A stretch of 64,000 nt of DNA from Chryseobacterium sp. (GCF_029240215.1 NZ_JARBTK010000003.1:124001-188000), one strand, 5' to 3'; shown: positions 1 to 8,860, numbered from the stretch's first letter. Numbers and translations are program-made. Notes: generated by a model not told the origin, from the sequence alone.

Positions 1-378
1 ATGGTCGTTGGAGCATCTACAGTAGTATCGGAAGATGTTTTGAAGAATGCTCAAAAAAACAAAATGTCAGAAATTTCAACCAAATCACCCGGATTAATTA
101 TTAATTCTATGCCAAAAGATAGTCTTGGCAAAAGACAAATGACGATTGGTGGAGCAAATTCAAGCATAAACGAGAACTCAGATCCATTAGTAGTAATGAA
201 TGAAAAAATAATAAGTTTAAAAGAATTTAGAGAACTGGATTCCAACGCTATAAAAAGTGTGAATATTCTGAAAGGTCCGTCTGCAACTGCAATATATGGT
301 GAAAAAGGAAAAAACGGAGTCATTTTGATAACTATGAAAAAGAAATGGAAGTCTAAAAAAATAACCTCTAGCAATTAA
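1..378 (+). CDS. TonB-dependent receptor plug-domain protein (C-terminal part, cut by window edge)
   Basis: 125 residues are visible and the reading frame is open to base 1, so the gene probably begins upstream. The end looks like a SusC/TonB plug domain: a DPLVVMN stretch, then a conserved-looking SATAIYGEKGKNGVILITM tail (about residues 92-111) that matches the usual plug ending SAxAIYGxxGANGVIxITT. No barrel follows, because the protein stops 15 residues later in a lysine-rich tail. In Bacteroidota a free plug domain of this kind is often fused to the C terminus of a BlaR1-like M56 membrane peptidase or of a carboxypeptidase-regulatory domain. Which one applies cannot be seen here. The ATG at base 1 may be internal. 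Confidence 0.6.
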   Translation: MVVGASTVVSEDVLKNAQKNKMSEISTKSPGLIINSMPKDSLGKRQMTIGGANSSINENSDPLVVMNEKIISLKEFRELDSNAIKSVNILKGPSATAIYGEKGKNGVILITMKKKWKSKKITSSN

Positions 379-392
379 TTACCAGAGGTTTT
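363..392. terminator. hairpin terminator between convergent genes
   Basis: Arms AACCTCT and AGAGGTT with a 14-nt loop, followed by TTATTATTTTT. The stop codon of the plug-domain gene lies in the loop. The convergent thiol peroxidase gene ends about 20 nt further on, so it may serve both. Confidence 0.5.
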
Positions 393-411
393 ATTATTTT
401 TAAAGCAAAAA

Positions 412-984
412 TTAATTTTTCACCGCGTTAATCGCCGCTTCATAATTCGGTTCGTGTGAAATATCATCTACCTGCTCTTCATAGATAATTTTTCCTGAAG
501 GATCGATCACGACAACAGCTCTGCTTAAAAGTCCTTTCATGACAGAGTCTGTAATTTCTACACCATATGTTTTTCCAAAATCAGAACGGAAATCTGAAAG
601 CATTACTACATTTTTTATGCCTTCTGCGCCGCAAAATCTCTTTTGTGCAAAAGGTAAATCTTTAGAAATACAAAGAACAACCGTGTTTGGAATATTGGCA
701 GCATCTTCATTGAAATGATGAACAGAGGCCGAACAAACTCCGGTATCAACACTCGGAAAAATATTAAGAATCACAAACTTTCCTTTGTAAGAATCGAGAG
801 TTTGGTCTTTCATTGCAACATCTGTAAGGGTAAATTTTGGAGCAGGTTGATTTACCGATGGTAATTTTGCATAAGTATGTACAGGTTTTCCTCCCATCAA
901 AACAGTGTTTGCTGTCTTAGAATTTTGAGCGAAAGTAAGTACCGAAAAACACAATAATGTACTGAAAACTAATTTTGAAAACAT
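412..984 (-). CDS. tpx: exported thiol peroxidase (Tpx family)
   Basis: Atypical 2-Cys peroxiredoxin of 190 residues that reduces hydrogen peroxide or organic peroxides. The body matches Tpx along its length: peroxidatic Cys84 in PSVDTGVC, resolving Cys118 in RFCGAEG, and the family motif MKGLLSRAVVV. Unlike ordinary cytoplasmic Tpx (about 165 aa) it has a roughly 20-residue N-terminal signal peptide (hydrophobic core LVFSTLLCFSVLTF, then A-Q) and so should act in the periplasm. A second, signal-less Tpx is encoded at 14.8 kb in this window. The canonical PSxDTPTC active-site loop is changed to DTGVC here. Function of the family is well known; periplasmic location is inferred from the leader. 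Confidence 0.9.
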   Translation of the reverse strand: MFSKLVFSTLLCFSVLTFAQNSKTANTVLMGGKPVHTYAKLPSVNQPAPKFTLTDVAMKDQTLDSYKGKFVILNIFPSVDTGVCSASVHHFNEDAANIPNTVVLCISKDLPFAQKRFCGAEGIKNVVMLSDFRSDFGKTYGVEITDSVMKGLLSRAVVVIDPSGKIIYEEQVDDISHEPNYEAAINAVKN

Positions 985-1253
985 AAATTTTATTTTTAAG
1001 TCAGCTTAAATTAAACTTTAACTGTAAATTTTTATGAATTTAACTCAATTCAATCTTCGATTTGTAGTATAAAATAAAAGCTTAGACAGGTTTCAGCAAA
1101 ATTATTCTTTTTTCCATTACCAAAAATTAAATTTAATTCAAACACCCGAAAAATAGAGCAAATCTATGAATTGGCTATTCCGAAAGTCAATCTTTAGCTC
1201 TAACTTTATTCTTTCAAATTTTCAAATTCAAATTATTAAAAAAAGAAAAATTT

Positions 1254-2882
1254 ATGAGTTCAGCAAATACAGAATTATTCAAAGAAATTTTTAAAAGTGA
1301 AAACGAAATCCCCGAAGAATATAAAGTTCAGGAAATTCATCAGAGAGTCTATCTTTTAAACGGCGAATTGGTAGAGTGGAAGGGAGAAGTTACGGAAATT
1401 TACTCGCCGGTCTGTATCCGAACGGAAAACGGTTTAGAAAGAAAACTGTTGGGAAGCATTCCCAACATCGGTCCGGATGAAGCAATGGAAGTTCTTGAAG
1501 CTTCAGTAAAAGCTTACAATAACGGTCTTGGAGAATGGCCGACAATGTCTGTGGAAGAGCGTATCAAATGTATGCAGAAGTTTGTGTATTTAATGATCAA
1601 AGAACGTGATCTCATCATCAAATTACTTATGTGGGAAATAGGGAAAACTTTACCTGATTCTACCAAAGAATTTGACCGTACAGTAGATTATATCAACCAA
1701 ACCATCGATGCCTTAAAAGATCTTGACCGTGAATCTTCACGTTTTCAGCAGGCAGAAGGCACGATTGCGCAGATCAGGAGAGCTCCGCTTGGCGTGGTTT
1801 TGAGTATGGGACCTTTCAATTATCCTTTGAATGAAATTTTCACCACATTGATTCCTGCTTTAATTATGGGAAATACAATCTTATTTAAACTTCCTAAACA
1901 TGGCGTTTTAGCACATTATCCCTTATTAAAAGCATTTAAAGAATCTTTCCCGAAAGGAACGGTAAATACTTTATATGGAAAAGGTTCGGAAATCATCACG
2001 CCGATCATGGAAAGTGGAAAAGTGAACGTTTTGGCTTTTATTGGTTCGAGCAAAGTAGCCAACGGACTAAAAAAACTGCATCCGAAAGTAAACAGATTAA
2101 GAGCAATTCTTAGTTTAGATGCAAAAAATGCAGCCATCGTTACCAAAAATGCCAATCTCGATATTGCGGTAAGCGAAATTATTCTCGGAGCACTTTCTTT
2201 CAACGGACAGCGTTGTACTGCATTGAAATTAATCTTCGTGCAGAAAGATGTTGCTGAAGAATTTACTCAAAAGCTAACAGCTGCAGTTTCTGCAATGAAA
2301 GGAGGACTTCCGTGGGAAAAAGATGTAAAAATAACACCGCTTCCTGAAGTCAACAAACCTCCTTATCTGGAAGAATGCATCGATGATGCTGTATCAAAAG
2401 GGGCAAAAGTTTTAAATGAAAATGGCGGTTATAATGAGGCTTCATTTGTTTTTCCGGCGGTTGTTTATCCTGTGAACAGTGACATGAAATTGTATCATGA
2501 AGAGCAATTTGGTCCTGTAATTCCTGTTGTGGCGTTTGATGATATTGAAGAGCCGATTGATTATCAGGTGAATGCCGATCATGGAATGCAGGTGAGTATT
2601 TTTAGTGAAGATCCTTTGGAAGTTTCAAAACTGATCGATCCGTTTGTGAATCTGGTAAGCCGTGTGAATATCAATTGTCAGGCTCAGAGAGGTCCCGATG
2701 TTTTTCCGTTTACCGGAAGAAAAGATTCTGCAGAAGGAACGCTTTCTGTTTTTGATGCGCTTCGTTCGTTCTCAATCAGATCATTGGTGGCTGCGAAATC
2801 TACGGAATCCAACAAAAATTTATTGAACACCATTGTCAGGGATCATGATTCTAATTTTTTGAGTACGGATTATCTGTTTTAA
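1254..2882 (+). CDS. gapN: NADP-dependent glyceraldehyde-3-phosphate dehydrogenase-like aldehyde dehydrogenase (GapN type)
   Basis: 542-residue member of the aldehyde dehydrogenase superfamily, closest to non-phosphorylating GapN, which oxidises glyceraldehyde-3-phosphate to 3-phosphoglycerate and makes NADPH. Visible landmarks are the cofactor-site stretch MGPFNYPLNE (about residue 186), the AFIGSSKVA loop, and the catalytic cysteine Cys321 in NGQRCTALK. The usual ELGGK segment carrying the general-base glutamate reads SLDAKN at residues 287-292, so Glu is absent at the standard position and only Asp289 is nearby. The gene stands alone, with a hairpin terminator directly after it. Substrate is inferred from family resemblance; another aldehyde substrate is possible. 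Confidence 0.78.
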   Translation: MSSANTELFKEIFKSENEIPEEYKVQEIHQRVYLLNGELVEWKGEVTEIYSPVCIRTENGLERKLLGSIPNIGPDEAMEVLEASVKAYNNGLGEWPTMSVEERIKCMQKFVYLMIKERDLIIKLLMWEIGKTLPDSTKEFDRTVDYINQTIDALKDLDRESSRFQQAEGTIAQIRRAPLGVVLSMGPFNYPLNEIFTTLIPALIMGNTILFKLPKHGVLAHYPLLKAFKESFPKGTVNTLYGKGSEIITPIMESGKVNVLAFIGSSKVANGLKKLHPKVNRLRAILSLDAKNAAIVTKNANLDIAVSEIILGALSFNGQRCTALKLIFVQKDVAEEFTQKLTAAVSAMKGGLPWEKDVKITPLPEVNKPPYLEECIDDAVSKGAKVLNENGGYNEASFVFPAVVYPVNSDMKLYHEEQFGPVIPVVAFDDIEEPIDYQVNADHGMQVSIFSEDPLEVSKLIDPFVNLVSRVNINCQAQRGPDVFPFTGRKDSAEGTLSVFDALRSFSIRSLVAAKSTESNKNLLNTIVRDHDSNFLSTDYLF

Positions 2883-2900
2883 TCTAGATTATTTAATATA

Positions 2901-2930
2901 AAAACCTGCTTCAAAGCAGGTTTTTTTGTA
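2901..2930 (+). terminator. rho-independent terminator after gapN
   Basis: Perfect arms AAAACCTGCT and AGCAGGTTTT separated by TCAA and followed by a T run, starting 19 nt after the stop codon. Confidence 0.9.
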
Positions 2931-2975
2931 CGTTCGTCATAATTAGATTACTTTTACAAAACACCAATATTAATC

Positions 2976-3962
2976 ATGAAATTAATCTTCACCTGCCTCA
3001 TTGTTTTATCAAGCTTTATTTCTAAGGCACAAAATTTAATTCCTTTTAATGATAACGGAAAGTATGGACTTTGCGATACAGAAGGGAAGATCCTGCTGGA
3101 ACCGATATATTCGGATACTGATTTCTTTTCTTCCAAAACCAATGGCTATTCTGTAAAAAAAGATGGGAAATATGGCTTACTCAATAAAGATCTGAAAGCT
3201 GTAATTCCGTTTATTTCTGTAGAACCAATCAGTAAAACTGCGGATGGTTATGCAGTTTATTTTTCTGAAAAAGAATTGCATTATTATTCTAATGATTACC
3301 GGCTTCTGAAGAAAAGAGTTTTAGAAAGTACACCGAATACGTACAGTCCGGTAACTGCAGAATATGCTAACCAATCAGACAGTTATACCAATGAAAAAGT
3401 GTTGGAGCTTTTTAAGAAAAAATATGCTAAAAAAGGGATGTACAATGTGGTGTCGGCAAATAACACCTATTATAGTATCTGCTCAGAAAATGAAAATGGA
3501 AAATGCAGTCCTTTAGCAGTTTTTCTTCCCAGAATATCTGCTTTTCTCATTAATGATGGCGAAAAAGAATATAAAAGTGTTACCTGGAATCCCGGGACAT
3601 CGAAGTATTATATCCTAGTGCAGACCGGAGCTAAGGAATATGTGATCGATCAGGATCAAAAGACTGTTTTTCCGGCAAAAGAATATGAAAGACTGTATGT
3701 AATTAAAAATTATATAGGATATAAAGAACAAAATTCATCTTCAAAGAAAAGTATCACTCATTATTTCATACTCAATTCCGGGGTGACTGTTGAAAACAAG
3801 TTTTCGTCTTTTGATCCTGCAAAAAGTCTTTCGGTTAACGGAAGAAACTTTGATGTTTTCAAAGCAAAGATCAATAATTATGATAGTCACCAGTCACAAA
3901 ATGTCTATATAGGTGAAAATGGAAAACAATATTTCAAAGTAGATTTTACATTTGACAATTAA
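2976..3962 (+). CDS. exported WG-repeat-containing protein
   Basis: 328 residues. An N-terminal signal peptide of about 18 residues (hydrophobic FTCLIVLSSFIS, then KAQ) is followed by at least two WG-type repeats: FNDNGKYGLCDTEGKILLEPIY and VKKDGKYGLLNKDLKAVIPF. The GKYGLxxxxGK...IP pattern is diagnostic of the WG family, which forms beta-strand arrays of unknown biochemical role that are common in Bacteroidota. The C-terminal half (after about residue 120) has no motif I recognise. The gene is monocistronic between two hairpin terminators. No function can be assigned beyond a probable periplasmic or surface location. Confidence 0.75.
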   Translation: MKLIFTCLIVLSSFISKAQNLIPFNDNGKYGLCDTEGKILLEPIYSDTDFFSSKTNGYSVKKDGKYGLLNKDLKAVIPFISVEPISKTADGYAVYFSEKELHYYSNDYRLLKKRVLESTPNTYSPVTAEYANQSDSYTNEKVLELFKKKYAKKGMYNVVSANNTYYSICSENENGKCSPLAVFLPRISAFLINDGEKEYKSVTWNPGTSKYYILVQTGAKEYVIDQDQKTVFPAKEYERLYVIKNYIGYKEQNSSSKKSITHYFILNSGVTVENKFSSFDPAKSLSVNGRNFDVFKAKINNYDSHQSQNVYIGENGKQYFKVDFTFDN

Positions 3963-3994
3963 ATATTTAAATTTAAATTGAGTTTTATTAATAA

Positions 3995-4022
3995 TAAAAC
4001 CTGCTGTGAGGCAGGTTTATTT
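3995..4022 (+). terminator. terminator after WG-repeat gene
   Basis: Arms AAACCTGC and GCAGGTTT with loop TGTGAG, then TATTTGTT. Nearly the same stem as the terminator after gapN. Confidence 0.8.
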
Positions 4023-4084
4023 GTTCAATTGATGGTAATGATTTATAATCCTCATCAGAAAACCGTTTAAATATCTAAATATTA

Positions 4085-4915
4085 TTAATTCATCATAAGA
4101 AAATTCACCAAAACATTGTTTAATTTATCGGCGTGTGTTACATTAAGTCCGTGAGGTGCGCCTTCTATCACTATAAAATCATTGTTGGGAATTCCTGCTG
4201 CTGCCTGTCTTCCTGCAGTTGCGATCGGTACGATCTGATCATCATCACCATGTACAATTAATGTTTTTACTTTGACATTGGAAAGTTCGGGACGGAAATC
4301 TGTGTTTGCCCAGCTTTCAGCACATTTGATGGTGGCGAGAGGAGAGGCACATGAGGCGATGCTCCAGTCATAATTCAGTTGTGCCTGACTTACAGTTTGT
4401 GAAAGTAGTCCGTAATTGTAAAAGTTTTTGTGGAAAGTTTCCAAGAAAGTTACCCTGTCTTTTTTCAGGTTATCCATGATTTCATTTAAATCTGCTTCAG
4501 GAACACCGTCCGGATTGTCTTCTTTCTGTTTTACGATAGGAATGATTGAAGAAATTAATGCGATCTTATCTACGTTTTCCGAACCGTAATTGGTCAGATA
4601 ACGTACTACTTCGCCGCCACCCATTGAAAATCCGAAAAGGATGACATTCTTTAATTCTAATTGTGTAATTAACTCGTGAAGATCTGCAGTCAGCCCGTTG
4701 TAATCGTATCCTTCATTCGTTGGAGAAGATTTTCCGAAACCACGTCTGTCGTAGGTGATTACACGGTAACCAAGCTCTAGAAGTACAGGAACTTGAAGTT
4801 CCCAAGATTTTCCGCTTAGTGGCCATCCGTGAATTAAAATAATCGGTTGTCCGCTACCGAAGTCTTCGTAATAAAGTTCAAAATCTTTGCTGTCTTGTTT
4901 TTTAATGTAAGGCAT
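4085..4915 (-). CDS. alpha/beta hydrolase (cofactor-free haloperoxidase/esterase-like)
   Basis: 276-residue alpha/beta hydrolase without signal peptide. It has the oxyanion-hole stretch HGWPLSGKSWE (about 29-39), the YDRRGFGKS motif, the nucleophile elbow GFSMGGG with Ser97, an acid in HGDDDQIVP (about Asp225), and the catalytic histidine in APHGLNVTH (about His255). HGWP plus YDRRGFGxS is typical of the non-heme chloroperoxidase / arylesterase group. A paralogue with the same layout is encoded at 56731-57552. Actual substrate unknown. The gene is alone on its strand, and the region upstream of its start holds a dispersed inverted repeat. Confidence 0.85.
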   Translation of the reverse strand: MPYIKKQDSKDFELYYEDFGSGQPIILIHGWPLSGKSWELQVPVLLELGYRVITYDRRGFGKSSPTNEGYDYNGLTADLHELITQLELKNVILFGFSMGGGEVVRYLTNYGSENVDKIALISSIIPIVKQKEDNPDGVPEADLNEIMDNLKKDRVTFLETFHKNFYNYGLLSQTVSQAQLNYDWSIASCASPLATIKCAESWANTDFRPELSNVKVKTLIVHGDDDQIVPIATAGRQAAAGIPNNDFIVIEGAPHGLNVTHADKLNNVLVNFLMMN

Positions 4916-5374
4916 ATTGATATTTTTTGTGATGTGTTTTTTTTAAACACAAATTTTGCGCCACCACAGGTTTGAAATAAAGATGTGGTATGTGTTTTTA
5001 AGGATTTGATAATTTTTTGACAAAAGTTTAGATGAGGTTTTTGCTTTTAAGTAATCACTATATTTTTTTGCGCATATTACCTTTTCAAGATTCTTTTTAC
5101 CGCGAATATTAGGCTTGACAAGGTTTAATTTTGTAAACTTTTATTAAGTTTTCAATTAAGCGAATGGTTTGTCATTCCGCAGGAATTTAAGCATCTCTAC
5201 AAAAGTTTTTAGATTCCTGTGGAATGACAATACTGTTTTTTTGTCGATTTTATGAAAGTGTAATAGTCATAAATGTTAACCTTATATTTAATGACTAAAA
5301 TAAATACTTGAGAAAAAGAATGAAAACTGTAACATATATTTTAAAACACTACTAACTCCATAGAGTTGAAAGCC
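4916..5374. other. gene-free stretch with one dispersed inverted repeat
   Basis: 459 nt between divergent genes. Apart from the palindromic repeat at 5169-5230, only AT-rich sequence that should contain the promoters of the hydrolase (minus) and the ECF sigma gene (plus). No ORF or RNA gene is supported here. Confidence 0.6.
5169..5230. repeat. dispersed inverted repeat, copy 1
   Basis: Left arm TTGTCATTCCGCAGGAATTT and right arm AGATTCCTGTGGAATGACAA with a short divergent centre. It belongs to the same family as the copies at 23.19, 31.89, 33.79 and 61.66 kb and is the most diverged in the arms (CGCAGG/CTGTGG instead of CGTAGG/CTACGG). Confidence 0.85.
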
Positions 5375-5869
5375 ATGACCTCAGTAGAACAGGAATTTTT
5401 ACATAAAATAGAAAAACATAAAGGAATCATTTTTAAGATTTCTAAAATGTACATGGATGATAAAGACGACCGCGACGATCTTTTTCAGGAGATCACGTAT
5501 CAGGTCTGGAAAGCGTATTCCGGTTTCAGAGGTGAGAGTGAATTTTCAACCTGGCTGTACAGAATTGCTTTAAATACCGCCATTGTCTTTTTAAAATCAG
5601 AAAAGAAAAGAAGTTTCATCGGAAACGAAGATTTTACAGATTATAAAATCATTGAGGATGAATACAATCATGAAAAAGAAGAAAAACTTTCTGAAATGTA
5701 CAAAGCGATTAATCGATTGAATCCCATTGATAAAGCCTTTATATTTTATTATCTGGAAGATTTTTCAGGAAGAGAAATCGCCGAACAAATGGGAATCTCC
5801 GAAGGAAATGTGCGTGTAAAAATGAACCGCGCAAAAAATAAACTCAAAGATATCTTAAACTCAAAATAA
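5375..5869 (+). CDS. ECF-type RNA polymerase sigma factor
   Basis: 164 residues from ATG 5375; an in-frame TTG at 5366 would add three residues, and ATG was preferred. Two-domain sigma-70 family protein of ECF size. Region 2 has DRDDLFQEITYQVWKAY (core binding, -10 recognition) and the FSTWLYRIALNTA motif. Region 4 has DFSGREIAEQMGISEGNVRVKMNRAKNKL, a helix-turn-helix for the -35 element. It directs RNA polymerase to a specific regulon, generally held off by an anti-sigma factor. The membrane protein gene that starts 25 nt downstream is the likely partner. Regulon unknown. Confidence 0.9.
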   Translation: MTSVEQEFLHKIEKHKGIIFKISKMYMDDKDDRDDLFQEITYQVWKAYSGFRGESEFSTWLYRIALNTAIVFLKSEKKRSFIGNEDFTDYKIIEDEYNHEKEEKLSEMYKAINRLNPIDKAFIFYYLEDFSGREIAEQMGISEGNVRVKMNRAKNKLKDILNSK

Positions 5870-5894
5870 GTTTTAATTTAAAAAAAATAACAAA

Positions 5895-6494
5895 ATGAAT
5901 ATAGATGAACTGAAAAACGCATGGAACGATGATGTTTCTGATGATACACCGGAAATCAGCATTGAACAGAATAACAAGATTAATCTTCCGCTCGAGAAAA
6001 TCAGAAAAAATATGAGAATGGAATTCTGGTCAACAATCGGAATACTGATCTTTGGTTTTGCCGTTGTATGGATTCCCGTTCCCGAAGCTCCGTTTAAATT
6101 TAAATTTTACCTTACCGTGTTGTTGTTTTCAATGGTGATCGTGGTATCATTTTTCTTCAGTAAGTTTTTTAAACTGTATAAAGATATCAGCAGTCCAATG
6201 TTGAAAACCTATGATTCACTGAAGGATTTGATGTATCAGTTTGACCTGAATAAGCAGTATTACCTGTCGTTTATGCTTTCGTTTGTACCTTTTCTGGTGT
6301 GCGAACTGATTATCGTGATTGAATTTCTCCCTCACCGTAAACCATTGAGTGATGTTAAAGTTGCCACAACAATTATATCTGCACTTGCAATCGGAATGTT
6401 CGGACTTTTTCTACTTGGGAAATATTGGTACAGGATTTTTTATGGAAAGTATGTTCAGCAGATTGAAAATCTTTTGATTGAACTTAAAAAATAA
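5895..6494 (+). CDS. membrane protein, probable anti-sigma partner of the upstream ECF factor
   Basis: 199 residues, not a family I can name. A charged cytosolic N terminus (MNIDELKNAWNDD...) is followed by four likely transmembrane helices, at roughly residues 47-62, 74-92, 124-146 and 158-178, and a short cytosolic tail. It lies 25 nt after the ECF sigma gene on the same strand and so is probably co-transcribed. The opening MNIDELKxxW resembles the start of many small Bacteroidota proteins encoded after ECF sigma genes. The anti-sigma role is inferred from position and topology. A long perfect hairpin follows. Confidence 0.65.
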   Translation: MNIDELKNAWNDDVSDDTPEISIEQNNKINLPLEKIRKNMRMEFWSTIGILIFGFAVVWIPVPEAPFKFKFYLTVLLFSMVIVVSFFFSKFFKLYKDISSPMLKTYDSLKDLMYQFDLNKQYYLSFMLSFVPFLVCELIIVIEFLPHRKPLSDVKVATTIISALAIGMFGLFLLGKYWYRIFYGKYVQQIENLLIELKK

Positions 6495-6505
6495 TTTATA
6501 ATTTG

Positions 6506-6552
6506 TTTCAAAGATTTTCGGCGGGCTTTCAGCCCGCCGAAAATCTTTGAAA
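6506..6552. terminator. 22-bp perfect hairpin between convergent genes
   Basis: Two perfectly complementary 22-nt arms (6506-6527 and 6531-6552) around the loop TTC. The stem has a GC-rich core CGGCGGGCT and A/T-rich ends, so it reads as a terminator from either side. It lies between the membrane partner gene (ends 6494) and the convergent YdcF gene (ends 6601). Confidence 0.8.
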
Positions 6553-6600
6553 ATCTGCAAAATTTGTCTCCCGTTAGAATTTTGGAAAACATTTTTATAA

Positions 6601-7161
6601 TCATTGCGTATAATATGCCGGAAATTCCCTTATCATTGAATACAGATCACGCCATTCAAAATATTTAGGGGTTACACTGCTCACATTCATAAAACCTTGA
6701 TCTTTAAAAAGCTTTTTTGTTCTTGTAACATGGAAATATTGTGAAACAACAACAATACTTTTAAAGCGTAAAGAATCCTTCATTTTTAAAGTATTGGCAA
6801 CACTTAATCTGGTGTTGCTTCCAAAATTATCGACGATGATCAAAGAATCGGGAATGCCTTTGCTGACGAGAAATGTTTTCATTTTATCAGCTTCATAAAA
6901 TCCTTCTTTTCCTAAACCTCCGCTTACAAGTATTTTTTTTACACGATGACTTTCATAAAGCTCCATTCCTTTTTCCAAACGTTTCTCAAGCCTATGTGAT
7001 AAGGTTCCGTCTTCATTTACTTTGCTTCCCAGAATTAAAGCAACATCAGCCTTTCTTCCTTGATCAGACATTCCATCGACAACAATAAATGTGGTGTGAA
7101 TCAAGAACCAAACAATCATTAAGGCGGAAATTATTTTTAAAGATTTAATTAAATTTTTCAT
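6601..7161 (-). CDS. YdcF/SanA-type DUF218 membrane-anchored protein
   Basis: 186 residues from the ATG at 7161. This start overlaps the stop codon of the upstream S41 peptidase gene as TGATG, which decides it against a longer ORF reaching 7215. One N-terminal membrane anchor (about residues 8-27) precedes a DUF218 domain: DVALILGSKVNEDG, the HRLEKRLEKGMELY helix, ILVSGGLGKEGFYEADKM, and a VVSQYFHVTRTKKLF end motif. Family members (YdcF, SanA, ElyC) act in envelope integrity; the catalytic activity is unclear. Translational coupling to the peptidase gene suggests a shared envelope task. Confidence 0.85.
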   Translation of the reverse strand: MKNLIKSLKIISALMIVWFLIHTTFIVVDGMSDQGRKADVALILGSKVNEDGTLSHRLEKRLEKGMELYESHRVKKILVSGGLGKEGFYEADKMKTFLVSKGIPDSLIIVDNFGSNTRLSVANTLKMKDSLRFKSIVVVSQYFHVTRTKKLFKDQGFMNVSSVTPKYFEWRDLYSMIREFPAYYTQ

Positions 7162-8708
7162 CAGTCTGTAATTTTTCTGCTTTCTTTCTCCTTCGCAATT
7201 TCCTGCTTCACCCAATCCAGCTGTATATCCCTTTTATCAAGAATATCCTGCATACTTTGTTCAATTTCAACATCAGGAACAACTCCTTTTTGAGTATTGG
7301 TAAAATCAATATTAGGCTGCACAAGTAGTAAACCAATCGGAAGATCTATCTTTGAATTCGGAAGTTTTTGGTAAGAGTAAAATCCGGCAACCGTTCCATC
7401 GTTTGCGCCACCTGTTTCTTCGCCAACTAATGTCACTCGTTTGTCATATTTTAATTTAGATGAAATGATTGACGAAGCAGAAAAACTTCCGCCGTTAATT
7501 AAGACATAAACCTTTCCTTTAAAAGCATCCTTTTTTGGTTTTGTAGATTTATTTTCTTTCATTTTATAGTAGGCGATTCCGTCTTTTCCTTTATAAACGC
7601 TGAATGCCTGAGAGAAAAAATATCCGGGATAAAGCAGACTTTTTATTGTGTATTGCAACGGATTTGATTTTCTGAAATAATTGGTTTTTAAAGGGGTGAT
7701 TCTTGAAGTCAACTGAGAAGGTTTGATCAGAATAAACGGTTCAGGAGCAAGATAAGAATATAAATTGTTGATCTCGTACAGTGAGCCGCCGTAATTATTT
7801 CTAATGTCGATGATGAGATATGAAGATTCTGCATTTTTGATTTTGGCAAAAGATTCTTTGTAAAAACGATCAGAAAAACTTCTTGAAAAGCTCTGAATTT
7901 TCATGTAAGCAATTGTGCTGTCTTTATCTAAAAACTTAAAATTTCTATTGTAAGAGCTCGTTGAAGCTACATAATCATTGACTTTCTTTTCTTCAGTCCG
8001 TTTTTTTTCTGCTTTATCTTTTTTTAATTCTTCTTTATTCTTAGATTCTCTTTTAAGGTTGACTATTCTTCTTTCATTATCAAAAAGTGTTTCAACTTTT
8101 GCGCTGTCCATTATTCCTTTTTCGGCAACGTAGAAACTGAAAAAAACATCTTTCAGATAATAATCCTGAAACGTTGTATTATAACCGTCGCTGCTGATTA
8201 ATTCTCGATATTTTTTAAGATAATCAGAAACCGGAATTTCATTGATGCTTATAATTTCAGTTCCTGGTTTTATATTTTCTACGGAATCTTTATTTTCAAC
8301 AATATACAGATGATTATCTTCGACAAAATATTCAAAGCGTCCGAAAAGCCCTTTTTTATTCTTTAAAACTTTAATTTCTTTTCTGTTGAATTTTTTTGCC
8401 GGAATCCTCAATGCCAAATGTCCCTCACGAATTTTTGCGATAACGGGCTGTAATTTAAAATAAAACTGAACCGGCGTGCGTGGGCGGTTGATTGTTTTTT
8501 TCAGACTGTCAAATTTAAAATCCAGTTCTTTTTTTGAAATGTACCAATTCAGTTTCGGATGCATTTCCTGAAGTTTTTGGTAAGCAAAATCCACGTCCTG
8601 ATGCAGTTTTTCGGGTGTTATGGTAGATTGGGTATGTTTGTTTTCTCTTTTTATCGAGGTGCACGAAGCTAAAATCAGCAATGTAAGTATGTATAGAAAG
8701 TGTTTCAA
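7161..8708 (-). CDS. S41-family (C-terminal-processing-like) peptidase lipoprotein
   Basis: 515 residues. The N terminus is a lipoprotein signal: hydrophobic core, then lipobox LASC with Cys16, so the protein is probably anchored in the periplasm or outer membrane. The central part holds a PDZ-like segment (PGTEIISINEIPVSDYL) and a lysine/glutamate-rich insert near residues 215-245. The C-terminal half is the S41 domain: YLIIDIRNNYGGSL, then GGSFSASSIISS with the catalytic serine, VTLVGEETGGANDG, and a VVPDVEIEQ ending. It is the first gene of a two-gene unit with the YdcF gene, overlapping by 1 nt. Substrate unknown. Confidence 0.88.
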   Translation of the reverse strand: MKHFLYILTLLILASCTSIKRENKHTQSTITPEKLHQDVDFAYQKLQEMHPKLNWYISKKELDFKFDSLKKTINRPRTPVQFYFKLQPVIAKIREGHLALRIPAKKFNRKEIKVLKNKKGLFGRFEYFVEDNHLYIVENKDSVENIKPGTEIISINEIPVSDYLKKYRELISSDGYNTTFQDYYLKDVFFSFYVAEKGIMDSAKVETLFDNERRIVNLKRESKNKEELKKDKAEKKRTEEKKVNDYVASTSSYNRNFKFLDKDSTIAYMKIQSFSRSFSDRFYKESFAKIKNAESSYLIIDIRNNYGGSLYEINNLYSYLAPEPFILIKPSQLTSRITPLKTNYFRKSNPLQYTIKSLLYPGYFFSQAFSVYKGKDGIAYYKMKENKSTKPKKDAFKGKVYVLINGGSFSASSIISSKLKYDKRVTLVGEETGGANDGTVAGFYSYQKLPNSKIDLPIGLLLVQPNIDFTNTQKGVVPDVEIEQSMQDILDKRDIQLDWVKQEIAKEKESRKITD

Positions 8709-8860
8709 TGAATTAGTTTTATTTAAAAGATTAAATTTATAAAGTTTCAGATAATTTCATTCAAAAAAAGTAAAATTTATCCTTAATCGTCATGATAGGA
8801 AGTCGACATCATGAAGATGTAAGAAAAGTTATACATTTGAAGTTTATATTAAATTAAAAA

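Noticed and set aside
7162..7215. N-terminal extension of the YdcF-like protein
   Set aside because: The 18 extra residues lie inside the S41 gene and lack family similarity; the TGATG overlap marks the start at 7161.
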